Assembly: GCF_008728515.1 (NCBI RefSeq)
Contig: NC_044981.1
Coordinates: 133,549,937 to 133,613,936 of the forward strand
Length of the DNA stretch: 64,000 nt
DNA from: Papio anubis
Lineage: Eukaryota; Chordata; Mammalia; Primates; Cercopithecidae
Direction of reading: 5' to 3'
The notes under the pieces were generated by a model. That model was given only the letters and a program-made list of their open reading frames with translations. It was not told where the DNA came from and did not search any database. A program made the position numbers and the translations under genes. This document shows, piece by piece, positions 51,201 to 60,890 of this stretch. How positions within the stretch are numbered: position 1 is the stretch's first letter; the number at the start of each line of letters is the position of its first letter.

Positions 51201-52041
51201 TAAAACACCAAAAGCAACGGCAGCAAAAGCTAAAATTGACAAATGGGATCTAATTAAACTAAAGAGCTTCTGCACAGCAAAAGAAACTACCATCAGAGTG
51301 AACAGGCAACCTACAGAATGGGAGAAAATTTTTGCAATCTACTCATCTGACAAAGGGCTAATATCCAGAACCTACAAAGAACTCAAACAAATTTACAAGA
51401 AAAAAACAAACAACCCCATCAAAAAGTGGGCAAAGGATATGAACAGACATTTCTCAAAAGAAGACATTCATACAGCCAACAGACATATGAAAAAATGCTC
51501 ATCATCACTGGCCATCAGAGAAATGCAAATCAAAACCACAATGAGATACCATCTCACACCAGTTAGAATGGCAATCATTAAAAAGTCAGGAAACAACAGG
51601 TGCTGGAGAGGACGTGGAGAAATAGGAACACTTTTAGACTGTTGGTGGGATTGTAAACTAGTTCAACCATTATGGAAAACAGTATGGCGATTCCTCAAGG
51701 ATCTAGAACTAGATGTACCATATGACCCAGCCATCCCATTACTGGGGATATACCCAAAGGATTATAAATTATGCTGCTATAAAGACACATGCACACGTAT
51801 GTTTATTGCAGCACTATTCACAATAGCAAAGACTTGGAATCAACCCAAATGTCCATCAGTGACAGATTGGATTAAGAAAATGTGGCACATATACACCATG
51901 GAATACTATGCAGCCATAAAAAAGGATGAGTTTGCGTCCTTTGTAGGGACATGGATGCAGCTGGAAACCATCATTCTTAGCAAACTATCACAAGAACAGA
52001 AAACCAAACACTGCATGTTCTCACTCATAGGTGGGAACTGA
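48214..52041 (+). CDS. L1 ORF2p, endonuclease and reverse transcriptase (1275 aa)
   Basis: ORF2p nicks target DNA and reverse-transcribes L1 RNA from the nick. Length equals human ORF2p. The N-terminal AP-type endonuclease keeps N14 (TLNVN), E43 (CCIQETH), NIYAPNTGAP, GDFNTPLS (D145/N147), the TFFSAPHRTYSKIDH region and SDHSAIKLE (H230). The PCNA-binding IQTTIREYY segment is present near residue 410. The RT shows SPGPDGFTAEFYQ, FRPISLMNID, SIDAEKAFDKIQ, GTRQGCPLSPLLFN and the catalytic FADD. The C-terminal CCHC motif is damaged: the CX3CX7HX4C pattern reads C-WRG-R-GEIGTLL-D-CWWD-C, so ligands 2 and 3 are Arg and Asp. The truncated L1 at 20268-20322 keeps Cys and His at both places. Mutating these cysteines in human L1 is reported to cut retrotransposition strongly, so activity is doubtful. 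Confidence 0.96.
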   Translation: MAGSSSHITILTLNVNGLNAPIKRHRLANWIKSQDPSVCCIQETHLTRRDIHRLKIKGWRKIYQANGEQKKAGVAILVSDKTDFKPSKIKRDKEGHYIMVKGSIQQEELTILNIYAPNTGAPRFIKQVLRDLQRDLDSHTIIMGDFNTPLSTLDRSTRQKVNKDIQESNSSLQQADLIDIYRTLHPKSTEYTFFSAPHRTYSKIDHIIGSKALLSKCTRTEIITNCLSDHSAIKLELRTKKLNQNRSTTWKLNNLLLNDYWVHNEMKAEIKMFFETNENKDTTYQNLWDTFKAVCRGKFIALNAHKRKQERSKIDTLTSQLKELEKQEQTHSKASRRQEITKIRAELKEIETQKTLQKINESRSWFFEKINKIDRLLARLIKKKREKNQIDAIKNDKGDITTDPTEIQTTIREYYKHLYANKLENLEEMDNFLDTYTLPRLNQEEVESLNRPIAGSEIEATINSLPTKKSPGPDGFTAEFYQRYKEELVPFLLKLFQSIEKEGILPNSFYEANIILIPKPGRDTTKKENFRPISLMNIDAKILNKILANRIQQHIKKLIHHDQVGFIPGMQGWFNIRKSINIIQHINRTKDKNHMIISIDAEKAFDKIQQPFMLKTLNKFGIDGTYLKIIRAIYDKPTANIILNGQKLEKFPLKTGTRQGCPLSPLLFNIVLEVLARAIRQEKEIRGIQLGKEEVKLSLFADDMIVYLENPIVSAQNLLKLISNFSKVSGYKINVQKSQAFLYTSNRQTESQIMNELPFTIASKRIKYLGIQLTRDVKDLFKENYKPLLTEIKEDTNKWKNIPCSWIGRINIVKMAILPKVIYRFNAIPIKLPMSFFTELEKTALKFIWNQKRARISKTILSQKNKAGGITLPDFKLYYKATVTKTAWYWYQNRDIDQWNRTESSEIIPHIYSHLIFDKPEKNKKWGKDSLFNKWCWENWLAISRKLKLDPFLTPYTKINSRWIRDLNVRPNTIKILEENLGSTIQDIGMGKDFMSKTPKATAAKAKIDKWDLIKLKSFCTAKETTIRVNRQPTEWEKIFAIYSSDKGLISRTYKELKQIYKKKTNNPIKKWAKDMNRHFSKEDIHTANRHMKKCSSSLAIREMQIKTTMRYHLTPVRMAIIKKSGNNRCWRGRGEIGTLLDCWWDCKLVQPLWKTVWRFLKDLELDVPYDPAIPLLGIYPKDYKLCCYKDTCTRMFIAALFTIAKTWNQPKCPSVTDWIKKMWHIYTMEYYAAIKKDEFASFVGTWMQLETIILSKLSQEQKTKHCMFSLIGGN

Positions 52042-52268
52042 ACAATGAGATCACTTGGACTCAGGAAGGGGAACATCACACGCCGGGGCCTATCATGGGC
52101 AGGGGGGAGGGGGGAGGGATTGCATTGGGAGATATACCTGATGTAAATGATGAGTTGATGGGTGCAGCAGACCAACATGGCACAAGTATACATATGTAAC
52201 AAACCTGCATGTTATGCACATGTACCCTACAACTTAAAGTATATTAATAATAAATAAATTAAAAAAAA
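52042..52268 (+). other. L1 3' UTR, G-rich tract, polyadenylation signals and A tail
   Basis: At 52097-52118 four runs of three or more G are separated by one or two bases, the conserved L1 3'-UTR quadruplex-prone tract. AATAAA occurs at 52249-52254 and 52253-52258, followed by a short A tail. Confidence 0.9.
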
Positions 52269-52282
52269 AAATTAAACATTTA
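52269..52282. repeat. L1 target-site duplication, right copy
   Basis: AAATTAAACATTTA, identical to 46077-46090, after the A tail of the full-length L1. Confidence 0.93.
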
Positions 52283-54124
52283 AATTAAAAGCCACAGCTG
52301 ACCAAATATTATTGTATCTGTTTATTTTATTATCTTGAAAGGCAGCTGCTTCCTAAGTGAACTCAACTTAAACTCAGTTAAGCGAATTTTTAAATTTGAT
52401 GGCATGAACCCTAAATCGATGTTTGAAAACAAGTGGCTTGATTTTAACCTACCTTGACTAGAAAGTAAATAGCTGACTCTTTTTTTACGTCTTGCATAGA
52501 AAAATGGTGAGAGATCTGCAGTGGAAGTCAGGAAATCATAAATCTGATGTCTGCCTGGCCTCTGGAGAAGCTGTATATCTTTTTTCAAGTGACTTAATCT
52601 TTCAGGGTCTCAGTTTCCACATTCCATTCCATGGACTCTCAACATACAAAATTGATTTTAAAAAAACATCCTGGTTTAAGAGGGAAAGAGACTTCCTATC
52701 TGCTTCATCCTACCTCCTGCCCCTAGCATGGAGGAACCACAAGAACATAGGGTGAAAACCATCTCACACAAAACATTTAATAGAGTCCTGCTCAAGTTCT
52801 TTCCAGTCTTCAAATTCTTTGTTTCTATGTAAACATCCAAAACATCTAACTTCCTCCTGATCCACAGAGCACAAGACTTTTACCACACAATGCAACTCAG
52901 GCTCATAAAATTTGAGGGCTGGAAAAGAATTTGGCAGAATATTTTGGTCTTCCCCTCGGTTTTGAATAGATGTGGCCTTAAATGATCCCAGAAAAAATCT
53001 TAAAAATGTTTGAGAAATCCAGACAAAGGAACTTAAATCCAACACCTTTTCTAAGTTCCAAATTTTTTAAAATTTAGGATAATTTTACCTGTATTTCTCC
53101 AGTTCATCTTCTGTGGAAACAGAAATAACTACTGTCCACACAAAGCATCCCTTTATTCACTCAACAAAGAATTAAGTTCCTAAGCTCTCCAAAGCAATCT
53201 GCTAGGTTCTAGAGGTCGGAAGAAGAACAGAATCCAGTTCTTACTCACTAGGAACTCACAGTTTAGTGAGAAAGTCAAAGAGGGATATTTCTGCCTGCTG
53301 GGTGGTAGGTGGTCTCATGGGAATTGTGTAGAGAAGGCCTAACTTAGCCAGAGCTGGGAGATACGGTGATCAGAAACATTTCATATAGAAGTCAATGCTT
53401 AAATGCATTTTGAATGATGACTAGGAAAATGGGAGAAAGAAATCCTGTACTGAAGGGACATTGTGAGAAGAAAAGCATGAGAGAGCACTGAACACTTACG
53501 GGCATTTTAATTACTGGACCACAGGTCCCTTACGAGCTGCAAGGGAGTTACAAGTCCAGAATGGTCTCTGAGCTTTCATTGAAAGACACTGAAATTTTAA
53601 ACAGAGGACTAAGGTAATCAAATTTGAGTTTTTTAAAGATTCTTCTCAACCAGGTATGTGAATAACATTTCAGAGGAGGGAGGTTGGAGGTAGAAAAAAA
53701 GTCAGATGTTTTTTTCCTGCAATATAGGTAAGAAATTACATAGCTTGAACACTGTTAGTGCCTTGAATCATTTTAGTTGCTTTGCTTTGACACATTCCAC
53801 ATTTTCTGTGGCTGGGTTTCTGTATCTTCAGTGCATCTAGATATGGACAACAGCTCAGCTGAGTGCAATTATTTTCTTTTCAATTGTCATGGATTCATTT
53901 TACCATATTTTGTAGGGTTATTTTTTCCTTATACTAATAAGTCAACTGAGTGTAAGATTATATCTGGCATTATATTCATAAAATTTTAAATCTGCAGGAG
54001 ACCTTTTAATTCATCTGATCTGTTTGTATTCATAACTTGTTTTCCCAAAAGGTAGTTTTCTTATGGGGAAACCACAGATGAGGCCATGGGGACATAATGT
54101 AGGTAGAACTCCTAACTCTATCGC

Positions 54125-54420
54125 ATGTTATAACCAGAAACCAGCCCTACCTTCTGCTTGAAAAAATGAACTCTGTCAACCACTGTAGCCAGCATCTGTT
54201 CTGTTGCCCACTGTAACCGGCATCTGTCTCATATTGTAACCAGGACTGGCCATGTCACCCATTTGAATCCTTTATTTTGTTTGTTTTTGAGTGTTCTAAT
54301 CAGGATTTTGTTTGAAAAACAGGTTCTGTGCTAAAAAAGTATAACCTCTTCCCAACAGGCCCTGTGAAGTTAAGGGTCTTGCCTGTGTTTACACCTGGCT
54401 AGTGGGTAGCAGAGCTCAAA
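54125..54420 (+). repeat. Unnamed LTR-like segment with internal degenerate repeats
   Basis: CACTGTAGCCAGCATCTGTT at 54181 and CACTGTAACCGGCATCTGTC at 54209 are adjacent copies of a 28-bp unit; a further partial unit follows at about 54235. The surrounding sequence looks repeat-derived, but I cannot name it. Confidence 0.4.
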
Positions 54421-54624
54421 CAGCAAAACTGTTAACGCATATTCAGGAAGAGCTAGAAACTGCTAGAATCTGAAGCTATCTCCAATCTTCACGCAATATT
54501 CTGGTTCTGCCAAGTTTCCTTTCTCTGTCATTCCAAATGTTAATGGCGGTACATGTTAGACTTCCTGTTTAAAAAAAAATAGCTGCTTTCTAAGATTCAT
54601 TTTATTCCAATGTAAATGTGTGGT

Positions 54625-54666
54625 TGGTGTGGTGTGTGTGTGTGTGTGCGCGCGCGCACACATGCG
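54625..54666. repeat. Alternating (GT)n(GC)n(AC)n tract
   Basis: About 30 bp of strict purine-pyrimidine alternation, GTGTGTGTGTGTGCGCGCGCGCACACATGCG. Confidence 0.93.
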
Positions 54667-55034
54667 TGGTTCGGTTTCTAATGAGATTGATAAATAAATT
54701 TGTTTTGCATAGATTTTGGTGGTGGCTAAGAAGGCGTTATTTTAGGGTTCCCTTGTACAGGATAGACTATTGAATAAGAAAATCAATCCCTGAATTCAGA
54801 CTAAAAGCATATGCAGGGTTTTTTGTTTATTTGTTTGCTTTTTTAAAGTCTTGGAAAGTCATAGTCTAGGGAAATATCTGCAGATAATTAATCATCAGTA
54901 ATTTTAAAAAGTAGTCATAAAAGAGTGGCCCCCAAATTCTTATGGGTGAAGAATCACTTGGGGAGCTGATTAAAAACGTAGGTTTCCCCAGATCTCCTGA
55001 GTAAGTGAATCCAGAGTAACGGTCAATAATAAAC

Positions 55035-55046
55035 TTTTTAAAAAAT

Positions 55047-55089
<43 letters not shown>

Positions 55090-55242
55090 TTTTTGAGACG
55101 GAGTCTCGCTCTGTCACCCAGGCTGGAGCGCAGTGGTGCGATCTCTGCTCACTGCAAGTTCCTCCTCCCGGGTTCATGCCATTCTGCTGCCTCAGCCTCC
55201 CGAGTAGCTGCGATTACAAGTGCCCGCCACCATGCCCGGCTA

Positions 55243-55288
<46 letters not shown>

Positions 55289-55407
55289 TAGTAGAGACGG
55301 AGTTTCACCGCGTTAGCCAGGATGGTCTCCATCTCCTGACCTCGTGATCTGCCCACCTCGGCCTCCCAAAGTGCTGGGATTACAGGAGTGAGCCACCACG
55401 CCCAGCT
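55035..55407 (-). mobile_element. Alu with expanded (TTTA)n tail and internal (GT)n
   Basis: AATAATAAAC at 55025-55034 and 55408-55417 bounds the insertion, so the (TTTA)n at about 55046-55093 is the element's own tail. A (GT)n of about 50 bp at 55234-55285 interrupts the middle A-rich region. Confidence 0.93.
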
Positions 55408-56329
55408 AATAATAAACAGTTTAAATAAAGACTCCAGATGACAGATGCAAAAAGCCTGAGCACCGCACTTGAGAGACTTTCATAGCAATAACTAGTTTTT
55501 TAAAGGAGTTAATTTAACAGTTTTGCTGAATCCTTCAACCTGGCTTATCTCCTTTAAATAAAAATACCGCACTATATAAGTCAGGGATGCAGAGTCAAAC
55601 CTTATCCTTGCTGAGTCTTATGAGATCAAGCTGTCACGAGTTTCATTCCCTGCATAGTTAACATTTTCTTTAGCCTAAATATCTTTCACCATGCATAAAG
55701 CTCACGAGCTTGGTACAACAGAAATTATTTCTCGTGTTAAGCCCTTATTCTATCCATCACCATCCAAATCTCTGCTAGATTCTGAGACACATTAAATTGC
55801 TCTATCATTTTCTAGGTAAAGTTTCAAAAGAGTTTCGGATCAAGAGCAGACTTAAGATTAGATATTAACATATTTACATTTCATCTCTGTACTTGTCTTG
55901 AAGAAAAAGCAAAATCAAGCATTTTCACTTTTATATAAAACCATCACATCTTAATTTAAAATTATGTGATATAAGAACACCACCTCCATACTCATTCTTT
56001 TTTTCCTGCAGTAGAAGTAAAAACAAGCTTAAGGCAGTAAATGGCCTAGGGGAACTTCAATGGCTTGCTAAGCTTTTGGTCTGTGGGTTATTTCCAATTC
56101 CATTCCATTATAAATGACTTACTTCCAGAACACTGAGGCTGATGATCACTTCAAACCCAGCCCGAGATGAAAACTGGAAAGAAAAGCCATTTACTGTCAT
56201 ACCAGATCATCTCTAAGAGAGGTCTTGATAGTCAGTTACTTCGTAAATCAAAATACCCTAAAAATTAAACATATTTGAGCAAATTCTTCCTATTATTTTT
56301 CCTTTCCTGCAGTATTTACTTCTTTATTC

Positions 56330-56785
56330 TTTCCATTTTTTTCCTTTCCTTTCCCTCCCTGCTTCCTCTCCCTTCCTTTCTTCCTTCCTTCCTTCCTTCA
56401 TTTTCCTTCCTTCCTTCCTCCCTTTTCCTTCCTTCCTCCCCTTTCCTTCCTTCCTTCTTTCCTTCCTTCCTTCTTTCCTTCCTTCCTTCCTTCCCCTCCT
56501 CCTCCTCCTTCTTCTTCTTTTCTTTCTCTCTCCCTCTTTTCTTTCCTTCCTTCTCTTTCTCTCTCTCTTTTTCTTTCTCTCTCTCCCTTTCTTCTTTCCT
56601 TCTTTTCTTTCTCTTTCTTTCTTTTCCTTCCTCCCTCCCTCCCTCCCTTCCTTCCTTCCTTCTTTCCTTCCTTCCTTTTCTTTCTCTCTCTCTTTCTTTT
56701 TCTCTCTTTCTGCCTCTCTCTATCTCTCTCTCGTTCTCTCTCTTTTCTTCTTTCTTCCTCTCTCTCTTTCTGTCTGTTTATGTGT
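56330..56785 (+). repeat. Polypyrimidine tract of about 450 bp ((CCTT)n, (CTTT)n, (CT)n)
   Basis: Almost uninterrupted C/T on the plus strand. It produces a low-complexity Ser/Phe/Leu/Pro frame that is not a gene. Confidence 0.97.
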
Positions 56786-56813
56786 GAGGGAAGTCTTTAT
56801 AAAGTTTCAACAA

Positions 56814-56952
56814 GTCCCAGCTACTCGGGAGGCTGAGGCAGGAGAATGGCGTGAACCCGGGAGGCGGAGCTTGCAGTGAGCCCAGATGGCGCCACTGCAC
56901 TCCAGCCTGGGTGAGAGAGCAAGACTCCGTCTCAAAAATAAAATAAAATAAA
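56814..56952 (+). mobile_element. 5'-truncated Alu with perfect target duplication
   Basis: Right half of an AluY-like element from GTCCCAGCTACTCGGGAGGC to an (AAATA)n tail. ATAAAGTTTCAACAA at 56799-56813 and 56953-56967 are identical 15-mers. Antisense to LAMA2. Confidence 0.96.
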
Positions 56953-57009
56953 ATAAAGTTTCAACAAAATAATGCCTGACCTCAAATTAAGCCCAGTTGG
57001 AGTTAATAA

Positions 57010-57150
57010 TAATAGCTAATACTAAATGCTTATCATTTTCCGACACCATCTTGAGTACTGCATATGTGTTAATTCATTTAACCCTCAAAATAACACTATA
57101 AAGTAGGTATTCATATTATTTTCATTTTATATATTAGGAAACAGTGGCAC
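57010..57150 (-). repeat. MIR/L2-like remnant
   Basis: TAATTCATTTAACCCTCAAAATAACACTATAAAGTAGG fits the reversed ancient SINE/LINE core. Confidence 0.55.
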
Positions 57151-59170
57151 AGAAGATTCAGTAAACATATGTCTGTAAGAACTAAAGCAGACACAATCTC
57201 TTGTAAGATTAACACAATTTCCTGTTCCTGTACTAAATAATGCTGGGAGCAAGCAAAATTTCCACTCCCTATTTTAAGAATGCTGTGAACAATCTCCAAG
57301 AAAATCTTGTCTGCTCTGTGATCCATCTAAACTAACTTCCTTATAGACTCATAACATGTTCTTCCATGTTTGATTCAAGACCCTTGCTTCACTCTGGTGA
57401 CAAATCCAAAACTATTATATAATAAACCCTGCAGAATCCCAACCAGTTCCCTCTCATGCAAGATTTGCCTTGAAATCACCCAGTCTTTTCCCTAAAACCT
57501 ATAAATATCTTCCCCTGACCCTCACCTTCTGAGAATTACTATGAATATCAAGGCGATGTTCTTCTTTACTGTAATAACTTCATAAACTTTCTTGACCAAC
57601 AGGTTTTTTTTTTTTTCAGGGGTATTTTTTGGGAAGTTGGCAGCTAACAGGTGTCTAATACTTTTTAGGAACTAGAAGATTGTATTTCATTATAAAAATA
57701 GCCCTTTTGCTCCTAATTCTCCTAAAACAAAATATATCAATATAACAGCACATGGAACTTACCAAATTTCAGTAACTACTTAAATAATTTTCAATTTTTT
57801 TAAAAATTAAAACGAAACAGAACTATTTACACTTGTATGATTCTTACACTATTGATCTCTACAAAACTTCTCTAAAAGAAAAAAGAAGCTCTAAGGGGTT
57901 CCTCTAACCCACATCAAATATAAAATGTGAAATGTAATAGGATGAAATTAATTTTTTTAAAAAACACTTGTTTTGATATTACAAGCATGTTTACTATAAA
58001 ACAATATTTTTATTCTGAAATTTTACTCAACAAGGAGTTATTACTCACAAGAATGAGAAATTAAAACATTGTAAACAATAAACAAAAAGTGAAGGAAAAA
58101 AAGACCCTCAAAATCCAGTTATCTCAGAATGCTACAGCAGGGAGGGATTGTCTTCCTAATGAAGGAAACGTCATATGGTAACTATTTCAGATATGAATAC
58201 ACAATGCAAAAGAAGGGCCCGTTTCTTTGGAAATAGCTGTAAATATATTCATCTGAGTAAAACAATCATCTGTGTCTAGTCATGCATGCTCTCTGCTCCT
58301 GTGGCTGTCACTGCTGTCGATCTGAAGTTGAGAGGTAATGGCCTCATGATTCAAGGAAACTGCTGAAGTGTGTACTCAGGCTTCAGTTTGAGAGATGGGT
58401 TCATTTATCATCATAATAAGCTATTACCAATGATAGGTCACAACTCATTGAAGAGACAGTCAGTCTAATTGGCTCAATTCCGTTAGCTTTCGATGTGCCT
58501 CAAGGAGATAAGCACTCTTTCGCAGGTAATTTTCAATCACCCAACAAACTACCTGTTTAATAATTCATCACATTTCAGTTTGGGGCCCTATCACATAGCC
58601 CCTTTTTCAGTGTGCCAAATGTTGGATTTTAACTGCCTGCAATCTCAGACGTAGCTAATAGACAGGGAGAGCTTTAGAAAAAGTGAGGAAAGAGAGCACT
58701 GGCTTTGACTCAGTGGCTACTGTTGGAAGTGATGAGAAGACATCAGGAATAAAAATGTAAGCTTTATGTTTCCTCAACATACCCTGCTGAAAATAAGAAT
58801 TTCTTGAAGATACTTGGAAAGATAAGAGTGCTATTCGAATCCTTGTGATCAATTAAACATGCCAAACAATTTTTAGCAGATAGAATTGGGGCGTTTAATA
58901 CTTATTAAGTGATCATATTAAAGCAATAATTTTTATAACAGCTTAGAATAGAAAAGTAATAGTTTGTAATAGATTAAATCAGCAATAAAAATAAAGTCTA
59001 TTCTAGTTAAAATACCTATTTTACAAATTTGACAATACCTGTTCTGAGGTAGAATGAGCTTTTGAGACAACCACCTTTGATACAAATGCCAATGAGCCAT
59101 CTTCTTTATAATTACAAAGATATTCGTTTCACCCTTTAAAGGATTGATAAACCATTGTTCCGGTTTAATT

Positions 59171-59559
59171 CTTCCTTCTTCCTTCTTCTTCCTTCCTCTT
59201 CCTTCCTTCCTTCCTTCCTTCTTCCTTCTTCCTTCCTTTTCCCTTCCTTCTTCCCTTCCTCTTCCTCCCTTTTTTCCTTTTTTTTGAAATGGAGTCTTGC
59301 TCTGTCACCCAGACTGGAGTGCAGTGGCACAATCTCGGCTATCTCCGCCTCCTGGGTTCAGGTGATTCTCATGTCTCAGCCTCCCTGATAGCAGGGACTA
59401 CAGGTACGTGCCACCATGCCCACTAAGTTTTGTATTTTTAGTAGAGAAGGGGTTTCACCATGTTGGCCAGGCTGGTCTTGAACTCCTGGCCTCCAGTGAT
59501 CCGCCTGCCTCAACCACCAAAAGTGTTGGGATTACAGGCATGAGCTAGTGCACCTGGCC
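59171..59559 (-). mobile_element. Alu with (TTCC)n tail
   Basis: GGTTTAATT at 59162-59170 and 59565-59573 brackets both the TTCC-rich tract (59171-59280) and the Alu body (59281-59559), so the tract is the expanded and mutated A tail. Confidence 0.88.
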
Positions 59560-59625
59560 TCCTAGGTTTAATTTATTTAAAATACACCTTGGATCATTCC
59601 ATACTATTATACAAAAATCTTCCTT

Positions 59626-59658
<33 letters not shown>

Positions 59659-59785
59659 GTTTTATAGTGTTTGATTGCACGAGTGTACCAAAACTCATTT
59701 AATCAGTCTCTCAGTGATTGACAGCTTTGTGGTGACTATCACAAACATTTCTGGAAGGAATCACTTTGCATATATGTCATTTTAC

Positions 59786-59787
<2 letters not shown>

Positions 59788-59816
<29 letters not shown>

Positions 59817-59825
59817 TATATACAC
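59788..59825. repeat. (TA)n(CA)n(TA)n microsatellite
   Basis: TATATATATA, then a CA run, then TATATA. Confidence 0.95.
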
Positions 59826-59882
59826 TTACAGTATAAATTCCCAGAAGAGAAGTATGTAGGACTAAGTGCATTTATAACTTTG

Positions 59883-60184
59883 CATTTTTTTTTTTTTTTT
59901 GAGACAGACTTTCTTGCTCTGTCACCCAGGCTGGAGTGCAGTAGCATGATCTCAGCTCACTGCAACCTCTGCCTCCTGGATTAAAGCGACACTCCTGCCT
60001 CAGCCTCTCGAGTAGCTGGGACTACAGGTGCATGCCACCAGGCCCAGCTAACTTTTTGTATTTTTTTCAGTAGAGACGGGGTTTCACCGTGTTAGCCAAG
60101 ATGGTGCCCATCTCCTGACCTCATGATCCGTCCACCTCAGCCTCCCAAAGTGCTGGGATTACAGGCATGAGCCACCCTGCCCAG
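59883..60184 (-). mobile_element. Alu with target duplication
   Basis: T16 tract then reverse-complement Alu. TTATAACTTTG at 59872-59882 and 60185-60195 are identical. Confidence 0.96.
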
Positions 60185-60564
60185 TTATAACTTTGAATTT
60201 TTTTTTTTTTGGATTGCATCTATGTATGTTCCCACTACCAATTTATGAGGACCTTTGTTCCTGAAGAAACCACAGTAATAGCATGTGTTATTCATTTGGT
60301 TGACTTTCCTATATGTTAGAAGGCAATGATTTCTCAGTGTTGTTCGCATATTATGAGTCAGGTTGAGTACTGTTTCATACATTTAAGAGTCATTTAAATT
60401 TTCTTCTCTATAAACTGCTCATTCATTTCTGTTGGACTGTTGGCCTTTCTGTTATCAATTCCTTTAACTTCTTTATACATTAAAGAGATTCACCTTTTGT
60501 TTTATATATATAACAAGAATGAAAATTGTGAGATTTTAAAAATAATTGATGTTTTATGATTTGT

Positions 60565-60890
60565 ATTGGTTGGCTAGGGCAGCCATAATAAAATACCACA
60601 GACTAGGTGGCTTATACAACAGGAATGTATTGTTTCACAGTTCTAGAGGCTGTAAGTCTGAAATCAAGGTATTGGCAGGGTTAGTTCCCTCTGAGGGCTA
60701 AGAGAAATCTGTTCCAGGCCTCTTTCTGTGGCTTGTGAATGGCCATCGGGATGCTCACCTGATGTTCATCCTGTCTGTGTGTTTATCTCCAAATTGTCCT
60801 TTCTTGTCATAAGGCTACAAGTCATATTGGGTTAGCGCCCACCTTAAGGATCTTATTTTAACTTGTCACATTGTAGCCACAGAATACTGA
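60565..60890. repeat. Medium-reiterated interspersed repeat (same group as 15720)
   Basis: GCAGCCATAATAAAATACCACAGACTAGG, AGTTCTAGAGGCTGTAAGTC and TTATTTTAACTTGTCAC. Confidence 0.65.

Larger units (their letters stand above)
46091..52268 (+). mobile_element. Full-length LINE-1 with intact ORF1 and ORF2, Old World monkey type
   Basis: A 6.18-kb complete L1: 5' UTR starting GGGGGGCGGAGCAAGATGGC, ORF1, a 63-bp spacer, ORF2, a short 3' UTR with a G-rich tract, AATAAA signals and an A tail. It is flanked by a 14-bp perfect target-site duplication. The upstream junction CATT|AAAT is close to the L1 endonuclease target (TT/AAAA). It lies antisense to LAMA2, the orientation usually tolerated in introns. 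ORF1's coiled coil and many ORF2 residues differ from human L1HS, while the RNA-binding half of ORF1 and the EN and RT domains are conserved. Intact frames plus an undamaged duplication imply a recent insertion. The ape lineage has no intact L1 of this sequence type that I know of, which is the main reason for inferring an Old World monkey. Confidence 0.95.

Noticed and set aside
56275..56787. 170-codon Ser/Phe/Leu/Pro-rich open frame
   Set aside because: It is a translation of the polypyrimidine simple repeat, with no domain or splice context.
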